From the NCBI GenBank assembly GCA_003648575.1, contig QMPN01000208.1:1-5497 (forward strand): 5,497 nt of DNA, written 5' to 3'. The stretch comes from Bacteroidota bacterium (GTDB taxonomy: Bacteria; Bacteroidota; Bacteroidia; Bacteroidales; B18-G4). How positions within the stretch are numbered: the first letter of the stretch is position 1; each line of letters starts with the position of its first letter. Below, in pieces: positions 1 to 5,497 of the stretch. The translations under genes were made by a program, and so were the position numbers. A model generated the notes under the pieces. The model did no database searches and had not been told where the DNA came from. It worked only from the letters and a program-made list of their open reading frames with translations.

Positions 1-34
1 CTCAACCCTTTTGTCTGTTAATCTTTTTACAACC

Positions 35-50
35 AGTCACATATGTGGCT
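35..50. promoter_or_regulatory. Imperfect palindrome, possible operator upstream of the operon
   Basis: The 16-base stretch AGTCACATATGTGGCT has a perfect 10-base core palindrome (CACATATGTG, 38-47). The outer AG/CT pairs also match, and a single T/G mismatch interrupts the arms. It lies about 65 bases upstream of the putative -7 element, in AT-rich non-coding DNA. The symmetry suggests a site for a dimeric regulator, but a 10-base core palindrome can arise by chance. It does not match the FNR consensus (TTGAT-N4-ATCAA) or a canonical CRP site. It has no T-tract after it, so it is not a convincing terminator of an upstream gene. Confidence 0.25.
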
Positions 51-114
51 AAAAGCTAACAATTTAGACCATATATAAATTATGTGTTTTAATTAGCTGA
101 CATGAAACATTTTA

Positions 115-122
115 TAAATTTG
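115..122 (+). promoter_or_regulatory. Candidate Bacteroidota-type -7 promoter element (TAAATTTG)
   Basis: TAAATTTG matches the Bacteroidota housekeeping sigma -7 consensus TAnnTTTG exactly and ends 24 bases before the ATG of the NuoE-like gene. Transcription would begin a few bases downstream and leave a very short leader. The matching -33 TTTG element is not clear: the nearest T-rich stretch is TGTTTT around 85-90, which is too far upstream and lacks the terminal G. The position, directly before the first gene of a tight operon, supports the call. The AT-richness of the region makes a chance match possible. Confidence 0.45.
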
Positions 123-146
123 TCAGCGCCTTAAAACCATTAAAAA

Positions 147-665
147 ATGCGGATCGAAAGAATAGAAGTTAAGCAGGAAATCGATGAGCAGGCTGCAACC
201 GATGTCGAGTTGCTGAACCCACTGATCGAAAAGTATAAAAATAAGAAGGGAAACCTTATCCCTTTGCTGCAGGGAGCACAGGATATTTTTGGATATATCC
301 CCCGGGTGGCTTTTGACAAGCTCGCGGTGGAGACCGGCATACCCCTGAGCGAAATGTACGGCGTGGCAACTTTTTATGCCCAATTCCGCCTGAAACCGGT
401 CGGAAAGCATATTGTCAAGGTGTGCCACGGAACGGCCTGTCACGTGCAAAATGCCAAAGCAATTTCTACTTCACTGAAAGAAGCCCTGAAAATAGAGGAT
501 GGCGGCACTACCGAGGATGGCCTGTTCACGCTTGAATCTGTAGCCTGCCTCGGATGCTGCTCACTGGCACCGGTTATGATGGTTGCCGGTGAGACTTACG
601 GCAAGCTTACCGGTGCAAAGGCGGTGAAGATCGTGAGGAATATCAGGACCAGTGAAAAAAAATGA
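147..665 (+). CDS. nuoE: NuoE/HndA-like [2Fe-2S] thioredoxin-fold subunit of an NAD(H) oxidoreductase complex
   Basis: A 172-residue cytoplasmic protein of usual length for the 24-kDa subunit family (NuoE, HydC, HndA). Residues about 20-80 form the family's helical N-terminal part, with 'LIPLLQGAQDIFGYIP' and 'MYGVATFYAQF' as signatures. The C-terminal half is the thioredoxin-like fold carrying one [2Fe-2S] cluster, with ligands C93-x4-C98 and C134-x3-C138; C137 is an extra Cys beside the last ligand. The cluster normally sits next to the FMN of the NuoF partner and receives or stores one electron. No signal peptide or membrane segment is seen. The ATG at 147 is the first possible start, because an in-frame TAA lies at 141-143. 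The leader is A-rich with no Shine-Dalgarno sequence. The gene is followed after 26 bases by the NuoF-like gene, its obligate partner. The symbol reflects family membership, not proof of complex I; hydC or hndA would be equally fair. Confidence 0.95.
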   Translation: MRIERIEVKQEIDEQAATDVELLNPLIEKYKNKKGNLIPLLQGAQDIFGYIPRVAFDKLAVETGIPLSEMYGVATFYAQFRLKPVGKHIVKVCHGTACHVQNAKAISTSLKEALKIEDGGTTEDGLFTLESVACLGCCSLAPVMMVAGETYGKLTGAKAVKIVRNIRTSEKK

Positions 666-691
666 TTTTACAACACTTTTGAAGATATAAT

Positions 692-2467
692 ATGAAAACA
701 AAAGTAATTGTCGGCCTTGGAAGTTGCGGGATCGCTGCAGGAGCAGGGAAGGTGTATGATAAGATTGAGGCTATAAAAAAAGCAAAGAACCTCAAGTTTG
801 AGCTCAAAAAGACATCCTGTGTTGGGATGTGTTACCGTGAGCCGCTGGTAGAGATCATCGATGATACAGGCAGGTACCTCTATGGTGAGATCGATGAGGA
901 AAGAGTTGTCGAGGTGATCGAAAAACATATTAGTCAGCAAAACCCTGTTAAAGACTACGTGGTTCAGTCTGATATTTTTAAGACTGTCGATAATGAATAT
1001 ACTGATGACCAGGTAAAGATCGTGTTAAGAAACTGTGGTTATATTGATCCTGAAAGTATCGAGGAATATGAAGCCATGGATGGCTACAGGGCCATAAGGA
1101 AGATTGCGGGACATGGTATGTCGAGGCTCGATGTGATACAGACCATCATTGAGTCAGGCCTGCGCGGTCGCGGTGGTGGCGGGTTCCCGACAGGTTTGAA
1201 ATGGAAATTCGCAAATAATAATAAGGCGGACGAAAAATATATCATTTGCAATGCCGATGAAGGTGACCCGGGTGCATTCATGGATCGCTCAGTACTTGAA
1301 GGCGATCCCCATTCAGTACTTGAAGGGATGATCATTGGTGCCTATGCCATTGAGGCTACCGGAGGTGTGATCTATTGTCGTGCCGAGTATCCACTGGCCA
1401 TCAAACGCTTGCAGATCGCTATTGAACAGGCCAGGGAAAATGGCTATCTCGGAAAGAACATTCTCGGCATCGATAGTTTTAACTTCGACATTTATATTAA
1501 AGAGGGTGCCGGAGCCTTCGTTTGTGGTGAAGAAACCGCATTGATAGCCTCTGTCGAAGGCCAGCGTGGTATGCCACGTAAACGCCCGCCATTCCCTGCT
1601 GCATCAGGGCTGTGGAAGAAACCTACCAACATCAACAACGTTGAAACCCTCGCCAACATCCCCTGGATAATCCAGCATGGTGCAGCGGAATATGCCAAAT
1701 ATGGTACCGAAAAAAGTAAAGGCACCAAGGTCTTTGCCCTGGCAGGAAAGATCAAGCGCTCAGGCCTGGTGGAAGTGCCCATGGGTATGAGCATTAAAGA
1801 TGTGATCTTTAAATTGGGCGGCGGCATAAAGGATGATAAGGAATTTAAAGCGGTGCAGATGGGAGGCCCTTCAGGCGGCTGTATCCCTGCACACCTTTTG
1901 CATACCATTGTCGACTATGATTCGGTAAATGCTACAGGTGCCATCATGGGCTCCGGTGGGATGGTAGTAATGGACGAAACAACCTGCATGATCGATGTGG
2001 CAAAGTTTTTCCTCGACTTTACCCAAAAAGAATCCTGCGGTAAATGTACCTTTTGTCGCATCGGAACCAAAAGGATGCTGGAAATACTGACCCGCATCAC
2101 CGAAGGAAAAGGAGAAGAAGGAGATATTGAAAGGCTGGAGGAACTGTCATACAAGATAAAAGACAATTCGCTCTGTGGCTTAGGCCAGACAGCTCCCAAC
2201 CCGGTACTTACCACGATAAAGTATTTCAGGGATGAATATGAGGCCCATATCCGCGACAAAAAATGTCCGGCCCTGGTATGTACCAAGCTCTTGACTTATA
2301 CTGTATTTGAAGAGAATTGTACTGGCTGTACTGCATGTGCTGTGAATTGCCCCGTGGATGCTATCAGCGGCGCCCGTAAGGAAATTCACCACATCGACCA
2401 GGATGTTTGTATCAAGTGCGGTGTGTGTTATACCAAGTGTAAGTTCGAAGCCATCAAATTATCTTAA
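692..2467 (+). CDS. nuoF: NuoF/HydB/HndC-like FMN- and NAD(H)-binding subunit with N-terminal thioredoxin-like and C-terminal 2x[4Fe-4S] domains
   Basis: A 591-residue flavoprotein that transfers hydride between NAD(H) and FMN and passes electrons to Fe-S clusters. Domains in order: (1) residues 1-85, a thioredoxin-like [2Fe-2S] domain with C12, C43 and C47; the first Cys of the usual Cx4C pair is V7. (2) About 110-440, the NuoF core, with the glycine-rich nucleotide loop GRGGGGFPTG (159-168), CNADEGDPGAF (186-196) and GAGAFVCGEETAL (272-284). (3) The N3-type [4Fe-4S] cluster ligands C449-x2-C452-x2-C455 and C495. (4) A C525-x4-C530 pair of unassigned role. (5) A C-terminal ferredoxin domain with two full [4Fe-4S] motifs, C543/546/549/553 and C573/576/579/583. 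Complex I NuoF is shorter (around 440 residues) and lacks domains 1 and 5. Their presence marks the soluble type found in HydABC bifurcating hydrogenases, NADP-reducing hydrogenases (Hnd) and NAD-linked formate dehydrogenases. No targeting signal is seen. The spacing of 26 and 23 bases to its neighbours supports co-transcription. Confidence 0.97.
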   Translation: MKTKVIVGLGSCGIAAGAGKVYDKIEAIKKAKNLKFELKKTSCVGMCYREPLVEIIDDTGRYLYGEIDEERVVEVIEKHISQQNPVKDYVVQSDIFKTVDNEYTDDQVKIVLRNCGYIDPESIEEYEAMDGYRAIRKIAGHGMSRLDVIQTIIESGLRGRGGGGFPTGLKWKFANNNKADEKYIICNADEGDPGAFMDRSVLEGDPHSVLEGMIIGAYAIEATGGVIYCRAEYPLAIKRLQIAIEQARENGYLGKNILGIDSFNFDIYIKEGAGAFVCGEETALIASVEGQRGMPRKRPPFPAASGLWKKPTNINNVETLANIPWIIQHGAAEYAKYGTEKSKGTKVFALAGKIKRSGLVEVPMGMSIKDVIFKLGGGIKDDKEFKAVQMGGPSGGCIPAHLLHTIVDYDSVNATGAIMGSGGMVVMDETTCMIDVAKFFLDFTQKESCGKCTFCRIGTKRMLEILTRITEGKGEEGDIERLEELSYKIKDNSLCGLGQTAPNPVLTTIKYFRDEYEAHIRDKKCPALVCTKLLTYTVFEENCTGCTACAVNCPVDAISGARKEIHHIDQDVCIKCGVCYTKCKFEAIKLS

Positions 2468-2490
2468 AACGACTTAAAAGACCCTGCATA

Positions 2491-5400
2491 ATGAGTGAAA
2501 AGGTAAATGTTATTCTGAACGGAGAAATGGTCCCCGGCAATAAAGGGGAAACTATTTTACAGCTGGCAGAAAGAAACGGGTTTGAAATACCTACCCTCTG
2601 TAACGACCCAAGGCTGGAGCCGTTTACATCCTGCTTCGTTTGCGTTGTCGAAGTTGAGGGTATGAGGGGCCTGCAACCATCATGCTCCACAAAGATCTCG
2701 GAAGGGATGCGCATTGAAACCAATAATGACAAGATTGCCTCTGCCAGGAAGACAGCCCTCGAACTGATGCTCAGTAACCACTACGCCGATTGTATTGCTC
2801 CATGTAAGCAGACCTGTCCTGCGGGCGTTGATGTTCAGGGTTATATATCCCATATTGAAAAGGGACAGTACCACGATGCTGTTGCCCTGATCAAAGAAAC
2901 CAATCCGCTGCCTGCTATCTGCGGGCGTGTGTGTGTCAGGCCATGTGAAGTTGCATGCCGAAGGAACCTGCTTGATGAAGGAGCACCGGTCGGGATTGAC
3001 TACCTGAAGCGTTTCGCGTCCGATATCGACCTGGAATCAGAGAACAAATTTATGCCGGAAATTAAGCCGGAGACCGGAAAGAAAATTGCCATAATAGGAG
3101 CAGGCCCCGGTGGGGTTTCTGCTGCGTTCTTCCTTCGGAAGGAAGGCCACGACATTGATGTTTTTGAAGCCAGTCCAAAACCGGGGGGATGGCTCAGGTA
3201 CGGTATTCCGGAATATCGCCTTCCCAACGATATTCTGCAAAAAGAGGTAGATAATATTGCAGAAATGGGCGTCCGCTTTCATTATAACAAGCGCCTTGGT
3301 GATGACCTGAAATATGCCGACATAAAGAAAAAATATGATGCCGTAGTGCTTGCTATCGGCTCTCAGAAAGGGACGATGATCGGAGTTGTAGGTGATGATG
3401 CCGAGAATGTATTCTCAGGTATCGACTTCCTGAAAGAGATGGAGGTAACAGGTAAACCATATAACTTCAAAGGCAGGAAAGTAGCTGTTGTGGGTGGAGG
3501 TAATACCGCCATGGACTGCTGCCGTACCTCTATGCGTTGCGGTGCCGATAAGGTGTACGTGATATATCGCCGTACTGAAAAGGAAATGCCTGCCAACCCG
3601 ATTGAGATCCACGAATCGAAACTTGAGGGTATCGAATACCTCTTGCTCACCAACCCGGTGGAGATAAATAAGGATAAGACTGGTAAAGTGAAATCTGTTA
3701 CCTGCCTGAAAATGGAACTGGGCGAACCAGATGCATCCGGCAGGAGGAGGCCGGTGCCGATCCCGGGATCCGAATTCGAACTGAAGGTGGATTATGTACT
3801 GGCAGCCATCGGGCAAAAGACAGATGTGAATTTCACTGAAGACATCAACACCGTTGTTAAAAAGGGTGAACTTAAACTGAACCGCTGGGGTGACATCGAT
3901 GCTGACCCTGATACCTTACAGACTGGCATTAAAAATGTATTTGCTGCCGGCGACGGAGTAACGGGCCCTGCAACCCTCATCCAGGCAATTGCACAGGCCA
4001 GGGTCGCCTCATATAGCTGCAACCTTTTCCTGAATGGAGAGGAAGTAAAACCAATGCCCGGAGAATTCTTCAGCGCAAAGGATAATTTCAAAAAGCAGGA
4101 AATTGAAGAATATGTTGGCAAGTATGCTGAGCAGAAACGTGAGGAGATGCCTACCCTTGATCCAAAGAACAGAAAGAATTTCAAGGAGGTTGAACTTGGC
4201 TATGATGATGAAGAAGTTGCCTACCATGAATCCTTGCGATGCATGGAATGTGGCTGTACCGAGCTTTATACCTGTGACCTGAAGAAATATGCTACTGAAT
4301 ACGATGCTAAACAAGAAGGTGTCAGTGGCGATTTTCAGGAATATAACGTCGACTTCAGGCATCCATATATCGAGATCGACAATAATAAATGCGTGCTTTG
4401 TGCCCGCTGTGTGAGGATCTGTCGCGATGTGGTTGGTGCCGACGCACTTGGACTTGTAAACCGCGGATTTGAAACTTTCGTGGCACCAAGTATGGGTGAA
4501 TCACTGACGGATACCAGGTGTGAAAGTTGCGGTATGTGTATCAGCACCTGCCCAACCGGCGCATTGACCGAGAATGTACCCTTTAAGCCGGGCCCGGTCA
4601 AAATGGAGAAAGTGCAGAGCATATGTAACTATTGCTCAATTGGCTGCGAACTCGACTTCGAGCATAAGAGTGGTTTCGTAATGCGCACCGAAGGTGCCGA
4701 CGGCCAGGTGAATCCAAACGGGAATCTGTGTAAATATGGCAAGTTTGGTTATAAATACCTGAATGATAGATCACGCGTCACAAAACCTATGATGAAAGTC
4801 AATGGGAGGTTTGAGGAAATTGGATTTGATGAGGCATTTAAGATCATAGCAGAAAAAATAAGGGAAGTAATCCCGGATGATAACGCCTTCTTTGCCGGCG
4901 CACGCCTGAGTAATGAAGAAATGTACCTTATCCAGAAACTTGCCAGGGCAGGGGCGAAGACAAATAATGTTACCTCTTTCCACTACCTGAACAGGGGCTT
5001 TGGTTATGTCGGTAATTCAAGAGCAAACGTACCTTTTGAACAGCTGAAAGATGCCAGCAGAATTTACCTGATCGGTGCGGAAGTGAATCGCGACAATGCC
5101 GTATTGGGCTATATGATCAACAACGCCAATGTAAAGCATAATGTTCCTGTTGAGTTGATCACCAGAATGGATGAAAGTCCGATGGAGCACAAGGTAAGCG
5201 ATATATTGAAAGTAAAATCCTATTACCACTTCATCAAAGCTGTGAATTATTACCTCGTTGCTAATAATTTCCACAATGGCCTCTTTATCGGTGATAACTG
5301 TGAAGGTTTTGCAGCATATAAAGAGGACCTCCTGAAAGAGAATTTTGTTGATCTCGTAGAGAAGTCAGGTGTGGCATTTATGGACAGCGTGATCGAATTT

Positions 5401-5497
5401 GCCAAGGCATATAATAATGAGATGAATGCGGTCATTATCTTCTCCGAAAAAGAGGTTTGTTCCAATGCTTGCAGTGAAATGTCTAACCTGGCCCTGA
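2491..5497 (+). CDS. NuoG-like/GltD-like/FdhA-like fusion subunit with a degenerate molybdopterin domain (3' end outside window)
   Basis: An open frame of 1002 codons with no stop before the window edge. Start: ATG 23 bases after the NuoF stop. Domains: (1) residues 1-75, NuoG/HydA-type [2Fe-2S] ferredoxin, C37-x10-C48-x2-C51-x13-C65. (2) About 76-170, a NuoG-like helix and HxxxC merging into a GltD-type Fe-S domain: H97, C101, C105, C109-P, then C144, C148, C152, C156. (3) About 195-520, GltD/NfnB-like FAD and NAD(P)H module: GAGPGG (203-208) with E226 for FAD, GGGNTAMD (335-342) followed by YRR (359-361), which suggests NADPH, and VFAAGD (483-488). (4) C584-x2-C587-x-C589-x5-C595. (5) Two [4Fe-4S] motifs, C634/637/640/644 and C677/680/683/687. 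(6) Mop-type [4Fe-4S], C712/715/719/747. (7) From about 775, a molybdopterin-oxidoreductase-like domain. In (7) the catalytic Cys/Sec position is N834, the following His is R835, and the conserved LCxKG is LCKYG, so formate dehydrogenase activity is unlikely. No Tat signal or in-frame TGA occurs. The domain order resembles SfrB joined to SfrA (NADPH oxidoreductase) plus NuoG clusters. The domain calls are firm; the substrate is inferred. Confidence 0.95.
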   Translation, partial: MSEKVNVILNGEMVPGNKGETILQLAERNGFEIPTLCNDPRLEPFTSCFVCVVEVEGMRGLQPSCSTKISEGMRIETNNDKIASARKTALELMLSNHYADCIAPCKQTCPAGVDVQGYISHIEKGQYHDAVALIKETNPLPAICGRVCVRPCEVACRRNLLDEGAPVGIDYLKRFASDIDLESENKFMPEIKPETGKKIAIIGAGPGGVSAAFFLRKEGHDIDVFEASPKPGGWLRYGIPEYRLPNDILQKEVDNIAEMGVRFHYNKRLGDDLKYADIKKKYDAVVLAIGSQKGTMIGVVGDDAENVFSGIDFLKEMEVTGKPYNFKGRKVAVVGGGNTAMDCCRTSMRCGADKVYVIYRRTEKEMPANPIEIHESKLEGIEYLLLTNPVEINKDKTGKVKSVTCLKMELGEPDASGRRRPVPIPGSEFELKVDYVLAAIGQKTDVNFTEDINTVVKKGELKLNRWGDIDADPDTLQTGIKNVFAAGDGVTGPATLIQAIAQARVASYSCNLFLNGEEVKPMPGEFFSAKDNFKKQEIEEYVGKYAEQKREEMPTLDPKNRKNFKEVELGYDDEEVAYHESLRCMECGCTELYTCDLKKYATEYDAKQEGVSGDFQEYNVDFRHPYIEIDNNKCVLCARCVRICRDVVGADALGLVNRGFETFVAPSMGESLTDTRCESCGMCISTCPTGALTENVPFKPGPVKMEKVQSICNYCSIGCELDFEHKSGFVMRTEGADGQVNPNGNLCKYGKFGYKYLNDRSRVTKPMMKVNGRFEEIGFDEAFKIIAEKIREVIPDDNAFFAGARLSNEEMYLIQKLARAGAKTNNVTSFHYLNRGFGYVGNSRANVPFEQLKDASRIYLIGAEVNRDNAVLGYMINNANVKHNVPVELITRMDESPMEHKVSDILKVKSYYHFIKAVNYYLVANNFHNGLFIGDNCEGFAAYKEDLLKENFVDLVEKSGVAFMDSVIEFAKAYNNEMNAVIIFSEKEVCSNACSEMSNLAL

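Noticed and set aside
1..59. Possible 3' end of an upstream gene
   Set aside because: All three forward frames reach a stop within 59 bases, and the few residues available match nothing recognisable, so no gene end can be supported.
656..670. Short A-tract/T-tract hairpin at the end of the NuoE-like gene as a terminator
   Set aside because: The stem would be only A-T pairs around the stop codon. A tight operon with a 26-base gap argues against termination here.
1289..1326. 14-base perfect direct repeat TCAGTACTTGAAGG, two copies 24 bases apart
   Set aside because: It lies in frame in the NuoF-like gene and encodes the repeated SVLEG in a conserved family segment. Matching codon choice explains it better than a mobile or regulatory element.
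1492..1908. Antisense reading frames of 60-140 codons, here and throughout the three genes
   Set aside because: They lie opposite strongly conserved coding sequence, show no recognisable domain, and have no separate promoter or spacing of their own.
2491..5497. Annotation as a catalytic formate dehydrogenase alpha subunit or selenoprotein
   Set aside because: The active-site position is an Asn codon (AAC 4990-4992), not Cys or TGA. The neighbouring His and the conserved Lys are also missing, and no in-frame TGA occurs in the 1002 codons.
147..5497. Respiratory complex I (nuo) operon
   Set aside because: The NuoF-like protein has extra N- and C-terminal Fe-S domains typical of soluble complexes. 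The NuoG-like protein contains a GltD module. No membrane or quinone-module subunits are seen in the window.
2491..5497. [FeFe]-hydrogenase catalytic subunit (HydA), expected next to NuoE/NuoF-like genes
   Set aside because: The N-terminal clusters are similar, but no H-cluster motifs (TSCCPxW, MPCxxKxxE, FExMACxGxC) are found in the 1002 residues visible.

Overview
The window holds one co-directional (+ strand) cluster of three genes for a soluble, cytoplasmic, multi-cofactor pyridine-nucleotide oxidoreductase: a NuoE-like [2Fe-2S] subunit, a NuoF-like flavoprotein of the HydB/HndC type, and a very large NuoG-like subunit with an NADPH-type GltD module built into it. The third gene runs off the right edge of the window, with at least 1002 codons present and no stop. 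The genes are 26 and 23 bases apart, so they are almost certainly one operon. Antisense reading frames over all three genes look like shadows.

The organism is probably an anaerobic Bacteroidota (Bacteroidales/Marinilabiliales-like). The first gene is preceded by an exact match to the Bacteroidota -7 promoter element TAnnTTTG. None of the three starts has a convincing Shine-Dalgarno sequence, and the first has an A-rich leader, as is usual in that phylum. This placement is an inference; no marker gene is present.

Layout: bases 1-146 are AT-rich and non-coding as far as I can see. They contain a 16-base imperfect palindrome (35-50) and the promoter candidate (115-122). NuoE-like is at 147-665, NuoF-like at 692-2467, and the fusion subunit at 2491 to the window end.

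How the parts should work together (inference from families): NuoE and NuoF form an FMN/NAD(H) module with a chain of Fe-S clusters. The fusion protein brings its own FAD/NADP(H) GltD-like module, N-terminal [2Fe-2S] and GltD-type clusters, a CxxCxCx5C motif, a double [4Fe-4S] ferredoxin domain, and a C-terminal domain related to formate dehydrogenase alpha. That last domain appears catalytically dead: Asn replaces the active-site Cys/Sec, and Tyr replaces the conserved Lys next to the [4Fe-4S] cluster. No [FeFe]-hydrogenase H-cluster motifs are present. The most economical reading is therefore not a formate dehydrogenase, a hydrogenase or complex I, but an NAD(H)/NADP(H)/ferredoxin (or other acceptor) oxidoreductase, possibly an electron-bifurcating transhydrogenase comparable in principle to Nfn or the Sporomusa-type Stn complex. 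The identity of the third substrate is open.
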